Both the position numbers and the translations under genes were made by a program. A DNA stretch of 64,000 nucleotides from NCBI GenBank assembly GCA_029204225.1, contig CM055103.1, forward strand, positions 39,736,125-39,800,124. The letters run 5' to 3'. The notes below the pieces were generated by a model. It made no database searches. It was not told the origin of the DNA and was given only the letters and a program-made list of their open reading frames with translations. Shown here piece by piece: positions 36,319-46,543 of the stretch. Source of the DNA: Diphasiastrum complanatum (Eukaryota; Streptophyta; Lycopodiopsida; Lycopodiales; Lycopodiaceae). Every line of letters starts with the position of its first letter. Positions within the stretch are counted from its first letter, which is position 1.

Positions 36319-37711
36319 ATGGGTAGTTCCTCCATGGCCTCAGATGACAAACTTATGGATTTTTTTAATACCAGTGACATTCCATCTGAAAAATTAGAGT
36401 ATTTTGCTAGTATTTTTTTTGATCCCTTCGATAACGATAAGCTAGTTTATGAGAGTCGTTATAATTTGATTTCTTATCTTGATAATTTCTCTCAAATTAT
36501 TAGTCCTCCTGTTTTGGATATAGATAATTTTTGTTTCATTCATTTTCAGGACCTTGTACATTCCCAACCATCCTCTAAGCATAAACACAATAGAAAGTAC
36601 TCTAACTTGCATGACCATTTCAAAAAATATATATACTGTGATATCCACAAAAGAATATGTCGTATTTTAATCAAAGAAATGGCTTTTGTGTTCTATATAT
36701 CTGCTGAAATTCCAGATGATGAGTCTATTAAATCTTCAACTGTTCCATTGATCGAAGCATCTGCACCTGCTCCAGTTGATGTAACTGATGCAGATACTGA
36801 TATAGGGGTTGAAGCTGAAGCTTCTATGACTTCAGATTATCAAAAAACTCTCCCTCGTTCTATAATCCTCTCTGATTCTCTTCCATCTGCATCTCTTGTT
36901 AATCAATTAACTCTACTCGATGTTCCTTTATATTTTATAAATAATGAATGTTATATCTCATTTAATGATATAGAAGATGTATTGAATTTGAAAGAGGATG
37001 AAATCCTCTCAATTTTTGCTCAAAATTTATCAGAATTTTCTGACATTGTTGATTACTCATATGATGACATTGAAAGTGAGATAGATTATGATAAATATGG
37101 CAATTGAAAATCTGGCAATGAAGCCTTGGAGGCCATGATTGAAAAATCTAAAGCCTATGAAAAGACTTTGCCTACAGAGGAGAAATTTTTGGAATTTCAA
37201 AAAAGATGTCTCCCTAGGGCTAGATATATCCCCTCCGAAAATGTAGAGGCCATTGGAGGACATGACATCAGTAGAGCAAACGTCGTTGATTACGATGATT
37301 ATGATCTGGTAAGTAGATTGTTCAGTTTTCTTATTTCTTATTGGTATTGATATTGTTCAGTTTTCTTATTGAGTTTGCAATGTTATGTATCATTCTAAAT
37401 TTATTTTCTTTTCTCGTTTACTGGATGCTATTGAAATAGATGCCTTTGGTATGAGACATGGAGGCGTCCGAGGTGTATCAGCCGGGAGAAAAAATGTTTC
37501 TCTATCTCATTATCTGAAAAACTTTCAAAATAATGAGATTTGTATATATCATTCATCTTATAATCCATATGCAACCACTGTCATTATGGATATCAAATCA
37601 TTATCAGTTGGTTTAGGAGGCCATAGAATTTTTGGATCCATATGAAAGGAGATTATTCCTTCATGACAATACCATCCGTCTGAATCTTGAAGAGGATGAT
37701 GATGATAATTA
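36319..37711 (+). pseudogene. Transposon gene 3: acidic protein of unknown function
   Basis: ATG at 36319 (M-G-S-S-S-M-A-S). The first exon runs to about 37308, where GATCTG is followed by the donor GTAAGT. It is interrupted only by an in-frame TGA at 37105-37107, after which the same frame continues (KSGNEALEAMIEKS). An acceptor TAG lies before 37441. Exon 2 reads AFGMRHGGVRGVSAGRKNVSL and, after a one-base frame change near 37630, ends FLHDNTIRL followed by a Glu/Asp run and TAA at 37709-37711. Asp and Glu are abundant throughout. I recognise no domain. Inverted-repeat units stand directly upstream. Confidence 0.5.
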
Positions 37712-37741
37712 AATAGTTTTTTGTAGTAGATTTTTGATATA

Positions 37742-40700
37742 TCACAAAGATCTCTCTTTTGTAATAAACTTGAATGCCTTTCGAAATATCGTAATACTTG
37801 GCAAGTTTTTAGCTTGATATCTAAATTGTGCTCTTCTGTAAAACCACTGAAAAAGTTGAACTAAATATTTATTTCTTGAATTGTGTCCTCCATGATTTGT
37901 TGCTCTATGAAATGCTCTCGTTGCTTGCCAATGAGATTTTTCCATGCCTTGCGATGACCAGATACTTGAGCTCCCATATTCCTTTGTAAAATAAGTTGCA
38001 TGATGCTTCTTGGTTTCCAAGGGGAGGCTCGAACCTAAGACCAAAGAAACTTTGGATGTCAAGCTAACCAACTAAGCCAACCCCGTTGGTTAATAACTTG
38101 CATGATGAAGAAGGATGTGCTGCAAACAATAGTTTTGATTAGTTACATCAGTAGAAAAAAAATATAAGCCTGAATGAGAAAAGTACCAGATAATGATATA
38201 GATTAGCACCATGTAATGGGTAACGTTGTCTTTTCTCCAACAATTATGTACAGATTTTACAAATGTGGTGCAATGATTTTGCAAAGTCCTCATATCTTCT
38301 GATGATAGATTTTATTTCTTGATAACACCTATGAGTTTGTCTAATATGGTCCACACTTGTCCCTTTTCCACTCGATTACTTCCTTCCAATGTTCGTGTGG
38401 CTTGAACAATTTCTCTCCAAATTTCGTATCTGACACTTGATTCTTTGCACGTGTGATTGGATAAGAATCTTCTTGCTTTAGCACCTCCAATTGATGGCTT
38501 ATTAGGAACGTTTCTTTTTTTCCCTGAGAGTCTCTCACTTTTTTCAATCGTGACATTCCCTTTATGTAGTCCTTCATTTGACAATACTATTTCCAACCTC
38601 CTAATTGTTGCTTTAGCCACTGACTCTGGTTTATGATTCCATGCTAGTAGAATATGCAAGTGAATTAGTTTTTCAATAATATGAACCTCAGCATGCAATG
38701 TGCATATGTGAATATATTTTAATGGAATTGGCAGAACACTTTTCATATTTGGATCTTCAGCTTCTCGTGTTGGGCCAGTGTTTGTTGATCGTCCCAAATT
38801 CATATTGTAGCAATCTGTCATGCAATAAAGACATGGATGCTTTGATGTTGTCCCATGGGAGACATTATACATACATTTTAATGTTTTTAAATCCCCTGCA
38901 AGGTGCCATTGAATTTGAAAACTTCCATGGTTTTCAATTGTAAATTTCTCACCCTCCAAATGTCTCTTTATAATCTCGCCATAGTTTGTTCTTGAAAATA
39001 TCCATGATAGTATTTTATGGTCCTCTTCCAAGACCTGTAGAGAAACAAGTAATGCATGGCATGTCAATAAAAACTGGCAAGGTATGAATTGTTAATATAG
39101 ATATTCTAAATGAAAATTGAAATGTATACCTGGAATGCCGCCAACCACCATATGTGATTTTTTGATTGAACACTAAACGTTCGATCATCTGTATCTGAAA
39201 TTTTATTCATCAAAGTGACACTCACACGTTCCAACTTCTGACCCTTGATGATTTTAGATTCATCCGATTTTATTACAATAATGATCTTTTCATTTATTTG
39301 ATGTTCGTCTAGTTTTTAGAATTGAATAACGTATTTTAGAACATTTTTAATCAAGAAAAATATTATTGCAATCGTTGTAATTGAGCTCACCATATTCTAA
39401 TTTGTATAATTCAGTTATATGAAGTGGTTGGCCAACTACTTTGAACATTCCGTCATTATAAAAATTTCTAGCTAATCTTACCCGATATGGACGCGGAAGA
39501 TTAATTTTATTCACCATCACTTGGGAAAAAGCTTTCTTAACTATTCTAAAAAAAAGTAGAGTAAGCATTTCTACTGATTCCAGATACATCACATGCACCT
39601 TGTATCACATTCGCATCCAAGTATGATTGAACCTTAATCAAAACAGTCTCTACAATTTCATTTTTTATTTTTTCAAACCGAGCATTTCTTTATCATTTCC
39701 TTTGCTGACTTTCTTGGTAAAACATGACTTAAAGATGATCCAATGCATGAACGATCTGTTAAATAGTTCTTTGCCACCAAACATGATCTGCAACAAACAT
39801 ATGAAACTCAAATTATGTTTAATAGATAAATAATCCATGTTATCAAGTGCAAATCAAACTTAAATGACATATACAAATCAAATAAATAGTTTAGATGACA
39901 ACATACTTGAATGCTCGGATTCTTTTTTCTGATTGCCGCTATGTGTAGATAGGTCATCAATATTCTTCATCGGTACTCTCTTTCTTTTCTTCTTCATCAT
40001 TGCCTTATTGATAACTTTTAGATCAACAACAGATTTTAAACTCTCGGATCGCAGCTTTTCCATGGATTCTAACATTCCTTGGTTTGATCCTCGAAGAGTA
40101 GTGACAGTTGCATTCAACTCTGACATAGCATTCTTGACTGCATTGGTTTTAGCACTAGTGTGTTGCACATAATGAAGCAATTGTTGATTTTCACGTTGCA
40201 ATTGTTGATTAGCAAACTGTAATTGTTGATTCAGACAAGATATGTTATGCATTCCAATATCACGCAACCTTTGACAATATCCAGATAATCCGCTATTTCC
40301 TTCACATACATATCTAAGAAGATGAGTTATGGACTTAAAATCTGGACACAAATTGGTAGCTGGATCATTAGGATAAATTGATCCATCCACCCACAAATCT
40401 ATATTCATATGATTATTCATTCTCAATTCTCTAACTATTGCTGCAACATTCTCTACAACTTTTGCATTTTTCTTAATAATTGGAGTGCATTCCATTGGAA
40501 GAGCAACATGCAAATGGAACATTGCCATTGTTAAAACTACAATCATGTAAATGAATCTACCTATAGTAAATCAATATGAATAGATCTAGCATTCCTTACT
40601 TTTGTAATGTTTATGTCGCATTGAAAAATCATCCCGCCTCATATTTCACTATAAGCATACAGTGATTTCAAAAGTTTTGCCTCTCCCGCTTCAGTTTTTG

Positions 40701-40760
40701 CATTGAGCACACCAAGATTTTCAGTCTTAAAGCTCTAGTCCCGAATTTTGGAATGAGCAT
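37742..40760 (-). pseudogene. Transposon gene 4: multi-exon transposase-like protein
   Basis: Coding blocks on the minus strand, in order: an N-terminal exon (about 40760-40610, ending before GTAAGG); 40540-39890 with a Gln-rich coiled coil (NQQLQFANQQLQRENQQLL) and a basic KKKRKRVP; 39780-39340 with GISRNAYSTFFRIVKKAF and LPRPYRVRLARNFYND; 39319-39125 with KIIIVIKSDESKIIKGQKL; 39040-38312 with FQIQWHLAGDLKTLKCMY and HPCLYC; 38320-38090; and 38005-37742 with QGMEKSHWQATRAFHRATNH. The two Asp-centred blocks, a Cys-x2-Cys and the late Glu fit an RNase H-fold (DDE) transposase. The layout resembles an uncharacterised transposase-like family I know from animals and fungi. Stops and frameshifts are present, and a tRNA-like insertion splits the last exon. 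Confidence 0.55.
38006..38091 (-). other. tRNA-derived retropseudogene or short SINE inserted in an exon
   Basis: 86 bp with tRNA promoter words on the minus strand: box A TGGCTTAGTTGG (38079-38068) and box B GGTTCGAGCCT (38035-38025). A 16-bp direct repeat flanks it (37990-38005 AATAAGTTGCATGATG; 38092-38107 with one mismatch). The long duplication indicates LINE-type retroposition. Removing the insert and one repeat copy restores the gene 4 reading frame across the site. Confidence 0.75.
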
Positions 40761-40918
40761 GAAGAGAAGTTATTACATCTCATGCTAAACTAACTATTGT
40801 CTGAAGTTAACCATACTAGTTAAACGTCGGGCAAGGCTGAAAACTCGGAAAACGCAACCAGAAGTTACCGGTTTGCATTCTCTCTCTATGTAACCTCTCT
40901 CTAAAGTGAAATTTCTTA

Positions 40919-40948
40919 AAGGGCCCATTTTGAGCCCATATTTCCCCT
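40919..40948 (-). repeat. Right terminal inverted repeat
   Basis: Complement begins GGGGAAAT and ends CTCAAAATGGGCCCTTT. The flanking TTA is at 40949-40951. Confidence 0.85.
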
Positions 40949-40951
40949 TAT

Positions 40952-41160
40952 GCAAGGAAATGGAAATGTCTTTATAATATAGGATCTTTTGGTTTCAATA
41001 AGATCATGAATGATGTGGTCATTCATAAAGATGAAAATTGAAAGTTTTCAATCTTAAAGGCAAGTTGTAAACTTCTTATGAGAATAAGTGAAGCATCCAA
41101 AGTGGACACTTATATCCATAAGCAAGTAGTTAGCCTTATTGAGATGTAAATACCTTTTGA
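40952..41160 (+). pseudogene. Accessory ORF, 3' part (continuation of 29751-30370)
   Basis: In one forward frame from 40956 it reads RKWKCLYNIGSFGFNKIMND, then SCKLLMRISEASKVDTYIHK and VVSLIEM. It corresponds to SKWLFHQMYAL ... VNCKFFMRVSKSSSKDTYLHNKVFSLI at 41650-41820. This shows that the retroelement frame on the left of the DNA transposon resumes here. The block including SEAS also ends the gag-derived protein at 15080-15135. Confidence 0.6.
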
Positions 41161-41422
41161 TTTCAATATTAGAAAAATCATGCCAAGTTGTGGTGATTTT
41201 TGGACTTATGTTTCTAGCATAAGTAATCTTGATAATCATAGGAAGTGCATATTATATGGTCATGGTTGCTGTGATCATTGTGAGACATGGAGGTCTCGGA
41301 TTCCATCAAGGAGGAGCACCATGAAGAGGATCTTAAAGAGTCATCTCAAGGTTCAAGTGTGCCAAGGATTGAGGAGGAGAGACCTTTTCGAGTTCTGATT
41401 CCAAAAAAGAAACTCAAGAAAC

Positions 41423-42142
41423 ATGGTTGAGCCCATGTGGCTCACATTTCAAGGGAAAGAGGATCATATCTCATGTGGTATACATCTCATACTTACTTCT
41501 CTTATGTCATTTGATGAATCAATTTGCTTTAGTGAGATCATTGCATCTCAAAATTGGAGTAAAGACATACTAGTTGAGTATATAGTCTCTCTTGAGAACA
41601 TAGATGATGTTCTTAAAAGTTTGAAATTGATTTTAAATCAACTAGAAAGCAAATGGTTATTTCATCAAATGTATGCTCTTGAGTCATGCAAGAGCAAAAG
41701 TGATTTGTTCACTCATAGTTTGAAAATTTGTATTGAGGTAAATTGTAAATTCTTTATGAGAGTAAGTAAATCATCTTCTAAAGACACTTATCTCCATAAT
41801 AAAGTATTTAGCCTCATTGGATCTAAGATTAGCATGGTAAACAAGCATGAAGATATGATGCAAACACTTTGTTATTATAGCATGCATAGTCTTGCCAATT
41901 TGGATGAGTCTAATTCTCTAGATCATGGTAACATGATGTTAGATCTTTTTTATCCTAATAAGACAAGAAGAAATCTTTATTTCCTCATGGAGGAGCGTGC
42001 ACATGAAGAAGGAGCAAGCCTCAAGGTCAAGCATCTACATGAAATTTGGAAGGAATCAATTTTGAAGGTGCTAGGATGGTGCAAAGCTCTCAAGTTCATC
42101 AAAGATGTCAACATCAAAGAAGCATTATCATGGATATGGTGA
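41423..42142 (+). CDS. Accessory ORF of a retroelement, unknown function
   Basis: Open for 239 residues, ending 137 bp before the LTR at 42280 with its purine tract. Recognisable only by homology inside the window: DESICFSEIIASQNWSKDILV matches the ORF at 29813-30370, and VSKSSSKDTYLHNKVFSLI matches 41075-41150 and the C-terminal tail at 15080-15140. No pol motif, no zinc knuckle, no signal peptide. Its position just before the 3' LTR is where env-like or other third ORFs lie, but I see no transmembrane anchor, so the role is open. Confidence 0.55.
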   Translation: MVEPMWLTFQGKEDHISCGIHLILTSLMSFDESICFSEIIASQNWSKDILVEYIVSLENIDDVLKSLKLILNQLESKWLFHQMYALESCKSKSDLFTHSLKICIEVNCKFFMRVSKSSSKDTYLHNKVFSLIGSKISMVNKHEDMMQTLCYYSMHSLANLDESNSLDHGNMMLDLFYPNKTRRNLYFLMEERAHEEGASLKVKHLHEIWKESILKVLGWCKALKFIKDVNIKEALSWIW

Positions 42143-42279
42143 TTTTGGATCAAAATCAAGCTCATTGGCTGATCTTCACACCTTTTGAACTAGAAAAGAC
42201 CAATTCAGCCCATGGAGTCAAGTTCAAGATCATCATATTTTCTATCAAGCTAGATTTACCACGCTAGATTTTTGAGGAG

Positions 42280-43090
42280 TGTGAAAAATGCAAAAATTAT
42301 GCTTGGTCAAGGCCAAATCTATGTATATTGGATGATTACACATGTGTGGAGCCTATTCCCACGTGTGAAATAAATGTGCTTTTCATGTAGTACAATCATA
42401 TAGCTTGTACATAGAGTTTAAATCAAGTTCTAGTGGCTAAAAAGGCCAAAATCTAGTTTTCTAGTCATATGCCACATGACATCAATCTAGAGATTGCATG
42501 AAGCCACATCATGATATTAGGTGTCAAATCCCATGTGTAGAGGGCTGCTCACACTTGTGGAATAAGCTGAGGAAGTCGAATTTGCACTTCTAGAAGAGTT
42601 TTTTCCTAGTTCTCTACATAGAAGAAAAATGGACCAAAAGTGCTCAAAATAGAAGGTTTTGTCCAAGTGTCAATTTTGCATGATGAATCATCACATGACA
42701 AAGCACCCTCACACATGTGGGATCAGAGGGATGATCAGTACCACGAGCCCCCACTTTTTGTATATATAGAGCCACATTTGGCCATAATCAACAAGAAACA
42801 CCAATCTTGGTTTTGGAAGCAATTCTTGTGAATTTCATCATTTGTCTTGATTTTTCTTGATAGTTTTAAGTTCCTATCATATTGTTCTTTGATTTCAGAC
42901 TGGAGTCCGTACTCTGACAGGTTTTCACATGTGTGAAACCATCAAGTACAATTCCCTTTCATTTATGATTGTTCTTGTTAGATTTTCTCATCTAAATTTG
43001 ATCTAGATTGATCTAAATCTTGTGTAGATTGATAGATCAATTGTATCTAACATCCAATCACTCTTGTGATCATTTTAGGATCCATTCTTG
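42280..43090 (+). repeat. LTR, family E (3' LTR)
   Basis: Begins TGTGAAAAATGC after a purine-rich TTTTTGAGGAG. It matches 24940-25172 and, inverted, 28195-28575. TATATATA near 42760-42767. The far end is not clear; a piece similar to the family G LTR lies at about 43095-43300 (CACACATGTG words and ACCATCTATGCCAA shared with 22460-22597). Confidence 0.7.
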
Positions 43091-43348
43091 GTTCAATTTT
43101 GTAGATTTCCACACTTTTGGCTCAATAGAGACATTACATGTGGATTTTGCCAATTTACCATCTATGCCAATTTTCGGTCCTATCACAACTCTATACAAGG
43201 AAACTTGTCATAACATTTTTATGAAATGATAAAATATTTTACACATGTGGGAACATGCTCCACACATGTGAAATTGTAGTGGGTTTCTTTCCTTGCCTAT
43301 CCTCAACCCAAAATCTAATCAATCTAGCATCTAGGAGATGAAGTTAGT

Positions 43349-44021
43349 TGTCACGCGTAGGTTCGTTCCCATGAGAGCGATAGCATATCTCAGATTTCAG
43401 CATGAATGGAAGATCCACATCTAACTCTAACATCCATTAACCCTAAGAATGAACACTACAATCATTAACACTACAATCCTCAATGAAGATGGCTTACTCT
43501 TTCTCTCTCTCCCCTTCTCTCTCATAAAAAGTATACAAACATGCAATCCCAATAACAATTAGATCCAAGAATTAACAAATCCAAAGAAAGCATGAGAGAA
43601 GGAGGAAAAGTGATAGAGAGCAAAGACATTCATAAATCCATTTCACAAGAGAACCAATTTGCTTTATTGAAATGAAGATATGTACATGTAACAAACTTGA
43701 GTTGATCCCTTTTCATAATAGAGAGGAAGACCCTGGCTTCAGAATCCTATTGGTCCAATTCTGCCTCCCTAATTATTTAAAATTTAGAAAAGAGTGAGAA
43801 CCATCCAATTTTGAAGGGAAACCCAACTTTATTCATTAACTTGACATTTGGGCCCTACGACATTAAAAGTCTCACAAAAAGACCTAAAGTCCTTTTATTG
43901 ACTTTCTAATCAATCAAATCTCTATGTGATCATCGGGTTGGACTTACACATGCAGGGTGCCAAATCCCACTCACTTATTAACTAGTTTTAGGGTTGCCTT
44001 GGGATCCGCAACTCTCCAACA
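43349..44021 (-). repeat. LTR, family L (673 bp), 3' LTR of a minus-strand element
   Basis: On the minus strand it runs from TGTTGGAGAGTTG (44021) to CGCGTGACA (43349), preceded by the purine-rich GGTGGAGGATAC. It follows, in the same orientation, the unknown ORF at 44099-44940. Confidence 0.65.
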
Positions 44022-44098
44022 GTATCCTCCACCAAAACTAGTGGCAGTCCCACAACAATTGCAAAATGCAGTTACTGTGGGCTTTTATTTGCATCACG

Positions 44099-44940
44099 TC
44101 AAATTTTTATTAAATGATACTGGACCTTCTCCATAAAACTGAGTCGGGCAGTGTTGAAATCTAGGTTGTGCGACAAAAAACAACGATGGGCTCTGGATAT
44201 CCATTTTGAAGTCGTCCAGGCTGTGAATCGAGATTTCCAGGAGCCTCCCATCATTGCAACACGAAAATGTAATCTGGCCACCGACAGCTGATCCTGAATA
44301 CTATCTGACGCCATTGGCTTATTTGTATCGAATGCCAAAGTGAGAAGGCAATCCTCCCATCGCGTTGCAATGGACGCCAATAGAGTGAGATCTTTTATGA
44401 ACAGCGTCGATTGCCTCACTGTTGGATCAGGAGAGTGGATATACTCCCGCTGGTATGGTTGTAGAGCTCGATGGAAGTCGACTGATATCCCCTAGCTATA
44501 TAGTTGGTGGATGATTGGCCAATTCGACGTATAGATGGTGATTTTATTCATGGCCAATCCCAAATCCTTCCACTTATTTCTACGTGGCATTGATACGTAG
44601 TATGGATCTACGCGCAATTGGCGGGGGCTGGCTACATAACTCCTGATGGATAGTTTTCTCAAAAATTGTAATTCTCCAAGCCGGCTGCTCTCCCAATGCA
44701 GGTATCTTATCTAATTCTTTGTCGGCCTCAATTTCAGAGGCCTTAAACTTGATGACCCAACCACCACGCAAGGATTCATGTGGATGTTGCGCTAAGAAGC
44801 TCCGAATTTGGTCCTCAACGTTGATTGATCATCTGAACAATGGTGTGGTCCTTGATGAAGATGGACCTGCTTGCGTTGTCTGTGAAACTGGTTGTTCTTC
44901 TATGACTTTGGGGGCTCCACCTTGTTCCATGCCTGAAAAA
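44099..44940 (-). pseudogene. Unrecognised ORF remnant between Gypsy pol and a 3' LTR
   Basis: The minus strand from about 44940 reads M-E-Q-G-G-A-P, SQTTQAGPSSSR, a stop, then VEDQIRSFLAQHPHESLRGG, KELDKIPALGEQPAWRITIF, LAMNKITIY, another stop, REYIHSPDPTVRQSTLFIK, IATRWEDCLLTLAF and a last block ending at 44099. The composition is that of real protein with about three stops. It is not a Gypsy gag or pol domain I know. It is joined in frame-like manner to an RNase H block (EKNYSTIEHEALAMIF) at about 44940, probably by recombination. It could be an unusual gag or a captured gene. Confidence 0.45.
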
Positions 44941-45895
44941 ATCATGGCTAACGCTTCATGTTCTATTGTGGAATAGTTCTTCTCTGGGTCTGTAAGTTGT
45001 CTGCTTGCAAATCGTATTGGATAGTCCTTCTTATATTCACCTGGCTACGTCAAAACTGATCCAATTGCATATTTCGAGGCATCAGTGTGAACATTAAATT
45101 CAATCGTCCAATCTAGAGAACGCAGTATCGGTGCTGAAGTTAAATTTTTTTTTTTTAACTTTTCAAAGCCTTCTATCGCCTCTACTGTCCAAATAGGAAC
45201 AATAGTCAGTTTGTATATAGGTCTTACTAAATCCGCAAAGAAGATAATAAAAATTCGATAATAGTTTGCATGACCCATAAACACATAAACTCCACGAATT
45301 ATTGTTGTCGGTGGTAATTCCACAATAACCTTGATTTTAGAATAATTTGTGGCAATGCCATGTCTTGATATCACGTGTCCAAGAACAACTTCGTGGGAAA
45401 CCCATATCTGGAACTTTTTTGGATTTAAGGAAATTTGATACTTGCGACGTCGTTCAAATGCTTTCTCCAATTGGTCTGAGTCTGTGCTATGGACTCCAAA
45501 TCATCCAAGTAAATTTCAAGAAATTTCTGTAGATAATCTTTAAAAGCAAATTGCATTTGAAACGAACTAGGTGCATTATAGAGTCCAAATGACATTACTT
45601 TGTAAGCATAGGTCCCCCATTCTGTTGCAAAGGTTGTTTTGTGACGATCTGCAGGTGCAATCTTGACCTGGTTGTATCCACTAAATCCATCCAGAAAACT
45701 ATAAGCTTCTGCTCCAGCAAGGTGGTCCAAAATGCCTTCAATAAAAGGTAACAAAAAGTGATCATTTTGCGTCACTTTGTTCAAGGCCTTGAGATTCACA
45801 CAAATTATCAATTTTTCATTCTTCTTAGAAACAATGACAATCAGTGAAACCCATTCGGTGTGTTCGATCTCATAGATGAAATCAGCGTCAAGCAA
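44941..45895 (-). pseudogene. Gypsy reverse transcriptase and start of RNase H
   Basis: 45895-45425 reads LIICVNLKALNKVTQND, SFLDGFSGYNQVKIAPADRH, KTTFATEWGTYAYKVMSFGL, NAPSSFQ and YLDDLE, the classic Ty3/Gypsy RT order with the catalytic YxDD. 45470-45045 continues in another frame with LGHVISRHGI, GHANYYRIFI, and SLDWTIEFNVHTDASKYAIG (RNase H Asp). 45050-44941 gives IRFASRQLTDPEKNYSTIEHEALAMIF. One frameshift separates the blocks. Integrase is absent; the frame ends at the junction with the unknown ORF. Confidence 0.85.
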
Positions 45896-46191
45896 TCTCT
45901 GAAGCTCTTTCTTTATCAGATCTGCAACATTAGGATTACAACGATAGAACTTTGTAACCTTTGGAACTGCATCAAGTATTAAAGGTATAGTATGTTCAAT
46001 AACTGATAGTCATAATGTACTCCCCAATTTTTTACTGGTCGGTCACAAGTATGATACGTTGTTGATGAATCGTCATCCTCTTTTTGAGCCACTAGTTTGA
46101 TAGTCCAAGTTACAAGATCAACTTTGACTGCACGTTCACAAATTTCAAAAGTGATTTTTTCTGTACCCTAGTTATGAATTACTTGTGCAAC

Positions 46192-46443
46192 TCATAACCA
46201 TGGGCATCCCAATAGGACTTGGTAGACATTTGGTGCTTCCGTTAAGTCCATTACTACAAAATTAATGACGAACTGTACTCCGACAATTCTGACAGGTATA
46301 TCTTCAACCATTCCTCGCGGACGAACTGTAGTTTGTTGATCAACCAACTTAATGGCAAAAGTTGCAGGCTTTATCTTTGTAAGGCCCCACTTTGCACATA
46401 ACTTTGTAGAAATCAGGTTAACTCCCGAACCGCCATCTATCAC
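46192..46443 (-). pseudogene. Gypsy aspartic protease
   Basis: MIDGGSGVNLIS carries the D-G/S-G-type active site (here DGGSG), followed by RPRGMVEDIPVRIVGVQF, FVVMDLTEAPNVYQVLLGCPWL, the typical ILG.PWL end of Gypsy proteases. Between this and RT (45896-46191) the sequence is decayed linker. Confidence 0.8.
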
Positions 46444-46543
46444 AGCTGCCTTGTTAGAAAATTGTCTGTGTTGTATCAGCAGGGTGATATTCTTTTGCTC
46501 ACTTTCCCAAGTTGCTCCGACATGGAGTACTTCATTAGATTCT

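Larger units (their letters stand above)
30374..40948. mobile_element. 10.6-kb TIR DNA transposon carrying a histone H3-Ulp1 fusion gene
   Basis: The ends are imperfect 30-bp inverted repeats: 30374-30403 and the complement of 40919-40948. Both begin GGGGAAAT and end CTCAAAATGGGCCCTTT, differing at four central bases. TTA flanks both sides (30371-30373 and 40949-40951). The flanks belong to one retroelement frame, so the empty site is recognisable. Inside are four genes in two convergent pairs: (+) 30818-32155 against (-) 34836-32779, and (+) 36319-37711 against (-) about 40760-37742. A TTA duplication and G-rich ends fit PIF/Harbinger-like insertion, but the transposase-like protein does not look like a standard Harbinger one, so the superfamily is open. 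All four genes are damaged. Confidence 0.85.

Noticed and set aside
30374-40948. Giant-virus or Maverick-like insertion, because of the histone and protease genes
   Set aside because: No polymerase, capsid or packaging ATPase was seen, while short terminal inverted repeats, TTA flanks and spliced genes fit a DNA transposon.
41423-42142. Env-like protein, from its position before the 3' LTR
   Set aside because: No signal peptide, transmembrane anchor or cleavage-site pattern is visible.
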